21,524 bases of DNA from SIG673 sp045653945. Its GTDB lineage: Bacteria; Bacillota; Clostridia; Oscillospirales; CAG-272. The position numbers were made by a program, and so were the translations under genes. Under the pieces are notes generated by a model that was not told the origin of the DNA, made no database searches, and saw only the letters and a program-made list of their open reading frames with translations. The stretch is from assembly GCA_045653945.1 (NCBI GenBank), contig JAZOML010000054.1, forward strand, positions 1-21,524. The letters are read 5' to 3'. This document shows positions 6,594 to 13,574 of this stretch, in pieces. Numbering within the stretch: the stretch's first letter is position 1; every line of letters begins with the position of its first letter.

Positions 6594-7489
6594 TATTCGT
6601 CATCCTTAGGTGAGTTAAAGCCGAAGTTAGCAAGAAGCACGTCGCTGTTTCGCCAATTTTCCTTTACCTTTACCCAAAGGTCAAGGAATATTTTAACGCC
6701 GAAAAACTTTTCAAGGTCTTCTCTTGCTCTTGAGCCGATAATTTTAATTTGAGCGCCGTTTTTGCCTAGGATTATTCCCTTATGACTCGCCTTTTCGCAA
6801 AAAATCTCAGCTCTTATACGAATCATTTTACCTTCTTCCTTAAATTCCTCGATAACTACTGCCGTTCCGTGAGGAATTTCATCATCGCAGGTACGAAGTA
6901 TTTTTTCCCTTATTATCTCCGAGGCGATTACTCTTTCGGGCTGGTCGGTTATAGCGTCCTCGTCAAAGAACCACTCACTTTCAACGAGGTGCTTGTCCAC
7001 CTCGGAAAGAAGCGCATCAATTCCCTTGCTCTTTATAGCCGCCATCGGAACAACTGCCGCAAAATCGTGCACCTCTGCATAAGCCTTTATAGTGTCGCCG
7101 ATTATGTTCGGGTTACTTCTGTCCGTTTTATTAACCGCTAAAATTATTGGAGTATCATTTGCTCTGAGCTTTTTGATAAGTCCAAGCTCGATATCTCCAA
7201 CCTTTGCTATCGGTTCAACAATAAGTATAGCAACGTCAACACCTGAAAGCGCGCTGTTCGTGTGCTCTATCATTTTATCTCCGAGCTTAGTTTTTGGAGT
7301 GTGCATACCGGGGGTATCAAGGAAAACGTACTGCGTCTGCCCTTTAGTTAAGATACCCGTTATTTTGTTTCTTGTGGTTTGCGGTTTTCTTGAAACAATC
7401 GCCAGCTTTTCGCCTACGAGTGCGTTAAGAAGTGTAGATTTACCGACGTTTGGTCTGCCTACTATTGCAATAAATCCTGTTTTTTTCAA
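6593..7489 (-). CDS. era: GTPase Era
   Basis: Essential GTPase that binds the 3' end of 16S rRNA and acts in small-subunit maturation. The 298 residues show G1 GRPNVGKS (11-18), G3 DTPG (58-61) and G4 NKTD (120-123). A C-terminal KH RNA-binding domain has the GILGKNG-like loop (IILGKNGAQIK). The start ATG at 7489 overlaps the ybeY stop by four bases (ATGA). Its neighbour YbeY works on the same 16S end, so the pair is functionally coherent. Confidence 0.97.
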   Translation of the reverse strand: MKKTGFIAIVGRPNVGKSTLLNALVGEKLAIVSRKPQTTRNKITGILTKGQTQYVFLDTPGMHTPKTKLGDKMIEHTNSALSGVDVAILIVEPIAKVGDIELGLIKKLRANDTPIILAVNKTDRSNPNIIGDTIKAYAEVHDFAAVVPMAAIKSKGIDALLSEVDKHLVESEWFFDEDAITDQPERVIASEIIREKILRTCDDEIPHGTAVVIEEFKEEGKMIRIRAEIFCEKASHKGIILGKNGAQIKIIGSRAREDLEKFFGVKIFLDLWVKVKENWRNSDVLLANFGFNSPKDDE

Positions 7490-7965
7490 TTTTCACCTCG
7501 TGCTCTTGTGAGCTTCATTTTAGTCAGTATTTTTTCCTGTCTTGCAAACATATCCTTTTCTTCCTCTATGCCAAGCTCGTGGTCATACCCGAGAAGATGC
7601 AGAACGGAGTGTACACACAAAAACGCAACCTCACGTTCGAAGGAGTGTCCGTATTCTATTGCCTGTTCATTTGCTCTTTCAAGCGAAATGACTATATCGC
7701 CAAGGCAGACAGCTTCCTCATCCTGCGGTATCTCTCCCGCCTCATAAAGCGGAAAGGAAAGCACGTCGGTTGCCCTGTCAATATTTCGGTACTGTGCGTT
7801 CATTTGGCGGATACCCTCGTTATCCGTAAGTGTAACGGAAAGCTCCGCTGCGCTCCCAAATTTTTCAAATTTAAGTGCTGCGCTTATTGCTCTGCGTATA
7901 AGTCCTCGCAATGAGAAATTAACAACGGTTTTATCCTGTTCGTTTGTTATATAAACCTTATTCAT
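7486..7965 (-). CDS. ybeY: Endoribonuclease YbeY (rRNA maturation factor)
   Basis: Zinc-dependent RNase involved in 16S rRNA 3'-end processing and late ribosome quality control. The 159 residues include the metal-binding triad in HSVLHLLGYDHE: His119, His123 and His129. The conserved arginine (Arg60 in NAQYR) and the following TDVLSFPL strand are also present. It overlaps the end of phoH by 8 bases and the start of era by 4, so all three are probably translated from one mRNA. In Bacillus, yqfF lies between phoH and ybeY, and dgkA and cdd lie between ybeY and era. All three are missing here. Confidence 0.95.
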   Translation of the reverse strand: MNKVYITNEQDKTVVNFSLRGLIRRAISAALKFEKFGSAAELSVTLTDNEGIRQMNAQYRNIDRATDVLSFPLYEAGEIPQDEEAVCLGDIVISLERANEQAIEYGHSFEREVAFLCVHSVLHLLGYDHELGIEEEKDMFARQEKILTKMKLTRARGEN

Positions 7966-8983
7966 CCTTTTTCCTTTTACCCTGCGGTTTTCTTTCCTTA
8001 TCGTCCGAGTGGCTTTCCTCGTATTTTTCGTATGCTGAGATAATTGCTCTTACAAGTCTATGCCGCACAACGTCTCGCTCGGTAAATCGGTGAATAGCTA
8101 TATCCTCTATTCCCTCGAGAATTTTCGTAGCCTGAATAAGTCCGCTTCCCGTACCGTGAGGCAAATCTATTTGCGTAATATCTCCGGTTATAACGATTTT
8201 GGAGTTATTTCCAAGTCGGGTAAGGAGCATTTTCATTTGCTCCTTCGTAGTGTTTTGCGCCTCGTCAAGAATAATGAAGGCATCGTCAAGCGTTCTGCCT
8301 CGCATATACGCAAGCGGCGCTATTTCGTTAACGCCCCTTACAAGCTGCTTCTGGTAGTTTTCCGCGCCGACCATCTCAAAAAGCGCATCGTAAAGCGGAC
8401 GAAGATAAGGGTCTATTTTACTTTGAAGGTCGCCCGGAAGATAGCCAAGGCGTTCACCCGCCTCAACGGCAGGACGTGTAAGAATTATTCTAGAAATTTC
8501 CTTTGAACGGAGCGCCGTTACCGCCATAGCCACCGCAAGAAAGGTTTTACCCGTTCCCGCAGGTCCGATACCGAGCACAATAGTATTCTTTTTTATCTTT
8601 CTTGTGTATTCCTTTTGTCCGGCGGTTTTCGGCTTTATAGGCTTACCTTTGACCGTTACGCAAACGCAATCGTCATCGTAGCCGTCAAGCTCCTCATCAT
8701 TACCCTCAAGTATCATACCTGAAACGTATTCCACCGTTTGCATAGGCACTGTTCCCTGAAGTCTTGCAGTTTTTAAAAGTATGGATACCGTTTTTGCCGC
8801 CTTATCGACTATATCCGCATCTCTGCCGATTATCGCAAGCGTGCTGCCCGCTCCCGTTTCACTGTCTCGGTTTACAAACTCGCAGGAAAAAAGCTTTTCA
8901 AGAAGCTTTAGATTGCAATCATAAGCGCCGAAAAGCGCCGCGCCTGTTTCAACGCTGTCTATTTGTAATCTTTTTTCCGCCAT
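7958..8983 (-). CDS. phoH: PhoH family ATPase (PhoH-like protein)
   Basis: Cytoplasmic P-loop ATPase related to the helicase core and usually linked to RNA metabolism, although its exact substrate is unresolved. The 341 residues show Walker A GPAGTGKT (140-147), Walker B IILDEAQN (Asp240, Glu241) and the family motif LTRPAVEAGE. The N-terminal region (about 1-120) resembles the usual KH-like PhoH extension. The C-terminal tail is very rich in Lys, Arg and acidic residues. CGGAGG lies 6 bases before the ATG. It follows yqfD by 14 bases and overlaps ybeY by 8. Confidence 0.93.
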   Translation of the reverse strand: MAEKRLQIDSVETGAALFGAYDCNLKLLEKLFSCEFVNRDSETGAGSTLAIIGRDADIVDKAAKTVSILLKTARLQGTVPMQTVEYVSGMILEGNDEELDGYDDDCVCVTVKGKPIKPKTAGQKEYTRKIKKNTIVLGIGPAGTGKTFLAVAMAVTALRSKEISRIILTRPAVEAGERLGYLPGDLQSKIDPYLRPLYDALFEMVGAENYQKQLVRGVNEIAPLAYMRGRTLDDAFIILDEAQNTTKEQMKMLLTRLGNNSKIVITGDITQIDLPHGTGSGLIQATKILEGIEDIAIHRFTERDVVRHRLVRAIISAYEKYEESHSDDKERKPQGKRKKDE

Positions 8984-8997
8984 AGCATCCTCCGTTT

Positions 8998-10182
8998 TTA
9001 TTCCTTGAATTTCGGCACTCCGATTTCCTTTTCACAGGTGTAATTCAATATTACCGTAACGCCGTTTTCGTCAGTTTGAATTGTTTTCGTTATTTTGTTT
9101 AACTGTGCATCCGTTAAGTTTTGCTTCAGCTTCTCATACGCAAGTAGCTCGGCGCTTGACAAAGCCTGTGCCTCATCGCGCTCTAAAACAATCTCTGTGC
9201 AGTTTATCTCATAATATTCGGTGTAGGTTATCGGCAATTCTATTATACCCATAACCGTAAGAGGCTTTTCCGTACTCTTTTCAAAATTTTCATTTGGAAC
9301 AGTGCCAAGCGTTATTTCCCTACCGAAAATTGATAATACGGTAGCAACCCTTTTGCCTTTTTCGTAGCTTTGAATAACCTCGGTAAGCTGTACGGATTCT
9401 GTTATGCTCTCGCTTACCTCCGCCGTTACCGTACCCTGAGCTCCGTCGAAGCGAAGCAGGGGATTATCGGTATACTGAAGTCCGCTTCCGCTTACGTAAC
9501 CGTTTATAAGCAAATCGCCGCGTCTGACCACCGAGCCTACGCCAACAGCGCCACGTCCGCTATGCACCGTTATACTTTTAATAACACCGTCGCAGGATGC
9601 AACTATAATCTCAGGCTTACCCTTTTCACTATCGGGTATATCCGCTTTTTCAATAATTTCAAGGCATACGGTAGTTCCTTTTACGTTTATAGCTGCCCAA
9701 GAAATCTCGGGGTATCTGATAAGGAGAGTATTGGTTGCGCTTTTTTTATCTATCTCACTTATCCGAGTGCCAACTCCGATACCAAGCTCCTCAAGGTCAG
9801 CTGTGATTTCTTCCCTTGAAAGCGTACTGTTTCCGTGAACCTCAATTTTGAATACGTACAGGCCGGAAACGGAAAGCATAATAAAAAACAAAATCGCTCC
9901 TAAAAGCATACCCACACGCGTACTGCGCGAAAATAAATAATCTTTAATACCGCATACACTATTAATATATACTATAATATTATTTTTGTCAAGAGCTAAA
10001 GCGATTTTTTTTGCATTATGAGGTCGCATTTTTATAAAAATTCCGCCGTTTTCCGTATCCGAGGTAACGCTGGCATTTATACCCATATCCGATATGAGTG
10101 AAAGCGTACTTGCGGCGTATTTTTGCTCGACGTATAGCTCCGCTGCGCCTAAAGCTCTATCAATAAGGTTGAATTTTCTCAT
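8998..10182 (-). CDS. yqfD: Sporulation protein YqfD
   Basis: Membrane protein of the YqfD family (394 residues), made in the mother cell during sporulation in Bacillus. A basic cytoplasmic N-terminal part of about 90 residues is followed by one clear membrane segment (about 90-111, VGMLLGAILFFIMLSVSGLYVF). A large extracytoplasmic domain then opens with a POTRA-like stretch (KIEVHGNSTLSREEI), as in the family. It lies 4 bases after yqfC and 14 before phoH, the same order as in Bacillus. The precise molecular role is unknown, but its presence is a good marker that the organism is a spore former. Confidence 0.9.
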   Translation of the reverse strand: MRKFNLIDRALGAAELYVEQKYAASTLSLISDMGINASVTSDTENGGIFIKMRPHNAKKIALALDKNNIIVYINSVCGIKDYLFSRSTRVGMLLGAILFFIMLSVSGLYVFKIEVHGNSTLSREEITADLEELGIGVGTRISEIDKKSATNTLLIRYPEISWAAINVKGTTVCLEIIEKADIPDSEKGKPEIIVASCDGVIKSITVHSGRGAVGVGSVVRRGDLLINGYVSGSGLQYTDNPLLRFDGAQGTVTAEVSESITESVQLTEVIQSYEKGKRVATVLSIFGREITLGTVPNENFEKSTEKPLTVMGIIELPITYTEYYEINCTEIVLERDEAQALSSAELLAYEKLKQNLTDAQLNKITKTIQTDENGVTVILNYTCEKEIGVPKFKE

Positions 10183-10186
10183 CGCT

Positions 10187-10405
10187 TTATCCTCCGTTTT
10201 TCAGCAAATTAATACTTTCAATCGCACCCGTAACCGAGATTTCACCATTTCTAAAGGTTGACAGGGTTAGTTTGCTTCCGCAAATGCTAACACGCATATC
10301 GCTCATAATAAGTACTATTTCACTGTCCGAATATTTCCCTACCCCCCTGCAGCCGCAAAATCTAATTTCCTTACTTCCCAAAAGAAATGCACAGCTTTCA
10401 CCCAT
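10187..10405 (-). CDS. yqfC: YqfC/YabP family sporulation protein
   Basis: Small beta-rich protein of 72 residues in the YabP/YqfC family, sporulation proteins paired with YqfD. The family pattern is visible: KEIRFCGCRGVGKYSDSEIVL, then a segment equivalent to vrIxGxxLxI (MRVSICGSKLTLSTF), then ISVTGAIESI. The start ATG at 10405 is preferred because AAAGGAG (10414-10420) lies exactly 8 bases upstream. The longer in-frame ATG at 10429 has no ribosome binding site and would place this site inside the gene. It heads the minus-strand run ending in thrC and is divergent from ylbJ across the inverted repeat at 10446-10471. Confidence 0.85.
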   Translation of the reverse strand: MGESCAFLLGSKEIRFCGCRGVGKYSDSEIVLIMSDMRVSICGSKLTLSTFRNGEISVTGAIESINLLKNGG

Positions 10406-10445
10406 CTCATACGCTCCTTTTTCACTCATTTTCGCTTTGCTTTCG

Positions 10446-10471
10446 GCATATATTTCAGTATAAATATATGC
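10446..10471. promoter_or_regulatory. Symmetric divergent promoter/inverted repeat between yqfC and ylbJ
   Basis: Perfect 10-base inverted repeat GCATATATTT, loop CAGTAT, AAATATATGC. Each arm contains CATATATT, one mismatch from the Bacillus sigma-E -10 pattern CATACAHT. On each strand a partial -35-like heptamer (TCATTTT on plus, GTATTCA on minus) lies 14 bases upstream. The flanking genes belong to families under sigma-E control in Bacillus. Starts near 10461 (plus) and 10456 (minus) would fit the ribosome binding sites. The repeat ends directly against the ylbJ GGAGGT. The symmetry is seen, while the promoter role is inferred. Confidence 0.45.
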
Positions 10472-10483
10472 GGAGGTCGGGCG

Positions 10484-11479
10484 TTGAATACATACAAATC
10501 TATACCCAAAATCTCTATCAAGTCGGTAGATTTTTCATCGTTGTTTACACTTACAGGGCTGATTTTAATAATTACACTGCTCCTTTCATTTCCAAATGCC
10601 GTAAAAAACTCGGTTTTAAAATCGCTTACTCTTTGCACAGATGTTTTAATTCCGTCGCTTTTCCCATTTATGGTGATAGGTGAGGTCTTCTTTTTAAGCG
10701 GTGCGGCTAACACACTTGGTAAGATTATCGGTAAGCCGTTCAAACGGATTTTCAGCATTTCCGAGGCAGGCGTAGGTGCGTTTTTGCTTGGTGCGGTATG
10801 TGGATTACCTCTCGGTGGAAAATATGCGCTTACACTTTATTCAAGCGGCAGCATTTCAAAAGAGGAGTGCGAGAGGCTTATGGGATTTTCAAGCAATGCA
10901 GGGCTGGGCTTTGTTGTAATCGGCGTAGGCAAAGCTATTTGGGGTGATTTAGCGTTTGGGTGGACTTTATATCTTACTCAAATCCTGTCGGTAATTATCG
11001 TAGGCGCTGTGCTTTTCAGGCCTCAAAAAACCATTTCAATCGCACCCCTAACTTCAAATACAGTCAAAAAAACGATAACAAAATCAACGGTAGAGGCAGT
11101 ATCCTCAAGTGCATTGAATATGCTCCGAGTTTGCGCCTTTGTGGTAATATTCGGTCTGATATCCTCGTTTATCACCCTTGCCTGTGATTTTTTGGCATTA
11201 CCGCCGTTTTTTTGCGCTATAATTTCGGCATTGTCGGAAATTTCCTACGCCTGCAATTTTTTACATACTTTTTCACTCACGGGTTCCTTATACAGTGCTA
11301 AAATACTGACTTTTTTTGCGATTACGTTTTCGGGCTTATGCGCCCACTCGCAGCTTTCCTCTATGGCAATCGAGCTTAACGTCAGTATGAAAAAATATTA
11401 CTGCATCCGCCTTACTTCGGCTATTTTTTCCGTCCTTCTCGGCTCGCTTATATGTAGATTTTATCCCTTTTATTTTTAG
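10484..11479 (+). CDS. ylbJ: YlbJ-type sporulation integral membrane protein (SpoVV-like, nucleoside-recognition/Gate fold)
   Basis: Polytopic membrane protein of 331 residues with roughly eight hydrophobic segments (first at about 22-36, others spread to 328). Family landmarks are LIPSLFPFMVIGE at about 55-67, the glycine-rich AVCGLPLGGKYALTLYSSG, and SSNAGLGFVVIGVG. In Bacillus this protein (YlbJ, SpoVV) is needed to move dipicolinic acid across the outer forespore membrane. That role is inferred here from family. The start is a TTG at 10484: GGAGGT lies 6 bases upstream and no better ATG is near. It is divergent from yqfC, so three sporulation genes are clustered. A hairpin follows at 11511-11530. 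Confidence 0.87.
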   Translation: MNTYKSIPKISIKSVDFSSLFTLTGLILIITLLLSFPNAVKNSVLKSLTLCTDVLIPSLFPFMVIGEVFFLSGAANTLGKIIGKPFKRIFSISEAGVGAFLLGAVCGLPLGGKYALTLYSSGSISKEECERLMGFSSNAGLGFVVIGVGKAIWGDLAFGWTLYLTQILSVIIVGAVLFRPQKTISIAPLTSNTVKKTITKSTVEAVSSSALNMLRVCAFVVIFGLISSFITLACDFLALPPFFCAIISALSEISYACNFLHTFSLTGSLYSAKILTFFAITFSGLCAHSQLSSMAIELNVSMKKYYCIRLTSAIFSVLLGSLICRFYPFYF

Positions 11480-11510
11480 CAAATACAGTGTTTTTTGCAT
11501 AAAATAAAGT

Positions 11511-11530
11511 AACGGGCATATTTGCCCGTT
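11511..11530 (+). terminator. Hairpin after ylbJ, possible terminator
   Basis: AACGGGCA, loop TATT, TGCCCGTT: a perfect 8-bp stem, followed on the plus strand by only one more T before AGAAAA. It lies 31 bases after the ylbJ stop and 30 before the DUF3343 start. The stem is strong but the T-run is short, so termination may be partial. Confidence 0.5.
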
Positions 11531-11560
11531 TAGAAAATAAAAAGAAAGGATAAACGCAAA

Positions 11561-11770
11561 ATGATACAAGCCGTTATAATCATTTTTCCCTCTCCCACCG
11601 TAATCCACAAGGCAAAAAAACTATTGACGGGTAGTGGGATAAGCTCAAATATAACAAAAATTTCATCTAAAACGGGATGTGCGTACGCTCTTACAGTTTC
11701 GCCAAAGGATGGCAAATCAGCAATAAATATTTTAAAAAAACACGGCATTTCATTTATTATTGGCACCTAA
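11561..11770 (+). CDS. DUF3343 protein (putative sulfur/selenium carrier)
   Basis: A 69-residue protein with the DUF3343 pattern: a first strand AVIIIFPSPTVIHKAKKLL, a middle segment with a single conserved cysteine (Cys40 in KTGCAYALTV), and a last helix-strand KKHGISFIIG. The family has been linked by gene neighbourhood to NifS-like aminotransferases and selenium genes, and the lone cysteine is a plausible persulfide or selenide carrier site. AAAGGA lies about 10 bases before the ATG. It ends 6 bases before the NifS-like gene, a strong operon sign. No selD or selenoprotein gene is seen in the window. Biochemical function is unproven. Confidence 0.75.
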   Translation: MIQAVIIIFPSPTVIHKAKKLLTGSGISSNITKISSKTGCAYALTVSPKDGKSAINILKKHGISFIIGT

Positions 11771-11776
11771 GATAAT

Positions 11777-12910
11777 ATGGACGATCTGATATATTTTGAC
11801 AATGCCGCCACCACATTTCCAAAGCCTGCCTGCGTTAAAGAGGTAATACACGATTGCATCTCGCATTATTGCGCAAATCCAGGGCGTTCCTCTCACCGTT
11901 TATCAATTAAAGCCTCGGAGTCCGTTTATCTTTGCAGGGAACGGTTGGCTGATTTTTTTGGTGGCGAGCCTGAAAACACAGTTTTTACTTCAAGTGCTAC
12001 CCACTCGGTTAATTTAGCTCTCAAATCATTTTTAAAGCAGGGCGAACACGTCCTTATCTCTGATTTTGAGCATAACGCCGTACTCCGCCCGATAGCAGCG
12101 TTGAGTGAAAAAGGGCTTATAACCTACGATTTTTACCGTTCCGACCTTGAGGGTGAGGAGCTTGAGTGCGAGCTTAGGTCGAAGGTAAAAAATAACACCA
12201 CGCTTATCTGTGCGTGCCACCGTTCAAACGTCTGCTCTCTTACCTCAAAAATAGCGGATATAGGCAGGTTTTGTCAAAAAAACGGAATATTTTTCCTTGT
12301 TGACGCATCGCAAAGCGCCGGTATTCTTCAGCTTGACAGCAAGTGTCAAGGAATTGATTTTCTTTGCGCACCTGCGCACAAGGGACTTTACGGAATACCA
12401 GGCTGCGGCTTTGTAATTTTAAGTGAAAGGGCGGTGCAAAGCGGCAGGCTTACAACCTTTACCGAGGGTGGTAACGGTGTGGATTCTCTTTCCCCCTTTA
12501 TGCCTGAGGCTTTGCCCGAAAAATTCGAGGCAGGCACTCTGCCCTTACCTGCTATATGCGGCCTTTCGGCAGGAATTGATTTCGTAAGCAAAATAGGTAT
12601 TGAAGGTATCAGACGGCACGAGGATAGGCTTTGTGCGATTACAAGCTACGGTCTATCCAAAATAAAAAGGATAAAAATACACTCCGGAAGCGGCGTTGTG
12701 CTTTTTTCGGTTAACGGAATACCGTCGGAGGGCTTCGCATACGAGCTTGCAAAGCGTGGAATTTGTGTGCGTGCAGGTCTACACTGCGCTCCGCTCGCTC
12801 ATAAGCGTCTTGGAACCTTACCCGACGGCGCTGTCCGAATAAGCTTTAGTGCGTTCAACTCGGAAAAAGAGGTTAAAAAATTTCTTGATACCTGCAAGGC
12901 GCTGCTTTAA
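11777..12910 (+). CDS. Class V aminotransferase, cysteine desulfurase-like (NifS/Csd family)
   Basis: PLP enzyme of 377 residues, close to the desulfurase-like group often annotated 'cysteine desulfurase family protein'. Visible features are YFDNAATTFPKP at the N-terminus, the PLP-stacking His in FEHNAVLRP (His99), the PLP-binding Asp176 in VDASQSAG, the Schiff-base Lys202 in APAHKGLYG, and the candidate catalytic Cys337 in GLHCAPLAHKRLGT. It would take sulfur (or selenium) from cysteine (selenocysteine) as an enzyme-bound persulfide. The ATG at 11777 has no clear ribosome binding site but follows the DUF3343 stop by 6 bases, suggesting translational coupling. It is not a housekeeping IscS/SufS, since no IscU or SufU gene is next to it. 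Confidence 0.88.
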   Translation: MDDLIYFDNAATTFPKPACVKEVIHDCISHYCANPGRSSHRLSIKASESVYLCRERLADFFGGEPENTVFTSSATHSVNLALKSFLKQGEHVLISDFEHNAVLRPIAALSEKGLITYDFYRSDLEGEELECELRSKVKNNTTLICACHRSNVCSLTSKIADIGRFCQKNGIFFLVDASQSAGILQLDSKCQGIDFLCAPAHKGLYGIPGCGFVILSERAVQSGRLTTFTEGGNGVDSLSPFMPEALPEKFEAGTLPLPAICGLSAGIDFVSKIGIEGIRRHEDRLCAITSYGLSKIKRIKIHSGSGVVLFSVNGIPSEGFAYELAKRGICVRAGLHCAPLAHKRLGTLPDGAVRISFSAFNSEKEVKKFLDTCKALL

Positions 12911-12918
12911 AATGGAAA

Positions 12919-12948
12919 AAGAGGCCTCGGTGAAAACCGAAGCCTCTT
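12919..12948. terminator. Bidirectional terminator between the desulfurase-like gene and rplS
   Basis: AAGAGGCCTCGGT, loop GAAA, ACCGAAGCCTCTT: a 13-bp stem with one mismatch and a GAAA tetraloop. On the plus strand it is followed by TTGCATTTTTATT, and on the minus strand by CTCTTTTTCC. It lies between two convergent genes and can serve both. Confidence 0.85.
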
Positions 12949-12980
12949 GCATTTTTATTCCTTGCCTTTTAGCAACAGAA

Positions 12981-13322
12981 TTAGATGCGCTCCTTAACCT
13001 TGGAGCTCTTGCCGACTCTGTCACGGAGATAGTAGAGCTTTGCTCTTCTAACCTTACCCTTTCTGACTACGTCAACCTTTGCAACGTTGGGGGAGTGTAC
13101 GGGGAAAATCTTTTCAACACCAACACCGTAGGAAATCTTTCTTACGGTAAAGGTCTCGGAAATTCCGCCACCCTTCTTTGCAATAACTGTGCCCTCAAAA
13201 AGCTGAATTCTCTCGTTGTTACCGTCCTTGATTCTGCAGTGAACAACAACAGTATCACCGATGTTAATTACGGGGGCGTTTTCCTTTAATTGCTCGTTTG
13301 TAAAAGCCGTCATCAAATCCAT
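12981..13322 (-). CDS. rplS: 50S ribosomal protein L19
   Basis: Large-subunit ribosomal protein at the 30S-50S interface. The 113 residues show the family core: INIGDTVVVHCRIKDGNNERIQLFEGTVIAKKGGG, then FTVRKISYGVGVEKIFPVHSPNVAKVDVVRKGKVRRAKLYYLR, ending in basic residues. The ATG at 13322 is chosen because AAGGAGG lies about 8 bases upstream and because L19 proteins begin here. In many Firmicutes rplS lies directly before lepB/rbgA on the same strand. Here it is on the opposite strand as a single-gene unit with its own promoter and terminator. Confidence 0.96.
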   Translation of the reverse strand: MDLMTAFTNEQLKENAPVINIGDTVVVHCRIKDGNNERIQLFEGTVIAKKGGGISETFTVRKISYGVGVEKIFPVHSPNVAKVDVVRKGKVRRAKLYYLRDRVGKSSKVKERI

Positions 13323-13389
13323 TGTGACTTCCTCCTTTGATACATAGGCGTTCTTGCAGAGCCTCGCAGCGGACCGCCCGAAATTAGAC
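13323..13389 (-). promoter_or_regulatory. 5' leader of rplS, possible autoregulatory RNA
   Basis: About 67 transcribed bases precede the rplS ATG. A stem GGGCG/CGCCT can close around a GC-rich interior. L19 leader RNAs are described in Firmicutes, but I cannot confirm that this leader matches that motif from sequence alone. Confidence 0.3.
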
Positions 13390-13395
13390 TCACTG

Positions 13396-13424
13396 AGTAT
13401 ATCATATATCGCAAAGGATTGCAA
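13396..13424 (-). promoter_or_regulatory. Sigma-A promoter of rplS
   Basis: Minus strand TTGCAA (13424-13419), exactly 17 bases, TATACT (13401-13396) with TGA in front of the -10 (extended -10). The start would be near 13389. Directly upstream of the -35 is TTTTGTGAAAACCC, which is also found ahead of the divergent apgM promoter. Confidence 0.85.
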
Positions 13425-13507
13425 GGGTTTTCACAAAAAGTTTACATTTACATTTTCCCACTACGCTTCTTTTATTAAATTACTACTAATTTTGTGAAAA
13501 ACCCTTG
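13422..13507. repeat. Inverted motif TTTTGTGAAAA(A)CCCTTG flanking the rplS/apgM promoters
   Basis: One copy is at 13422-13438 (read on the minus strand TTTTGTGAAAACCCTTG). The other is at 13490-13507 (plus strand TTTTGTGAAAAACCCTTG), differing by one extra A. Each copy ends in the first bases of the -35 box of its promoter. The 51 bases between them are AT-rich with no gene. Confidence 0.7.
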
Positions 13508-13533
13508 AAATAAAAAAATAAATATGTTATAAT
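13505..13533 (+). promoter_or_regulatory. Sigma-A promoter of the apgM-lepB-rbgA-rnhB-mutS2 run
   Basis: TTGAAA (13505-13510), exactly 17 bases, perfect TATAAT (13528-13533) with TGT before the -10. The surrounding DNA is very AT-rich. The start would be near 13540, giving a leader of about 35 bases to the ATG at 13575. No other promoter is obvious before the downstream genes. Confidence 0.85.
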
Positions 13534-13574
13534 ATTTTTAATTTAAATTTTTTAGTTAAAAGGACACACTTATT

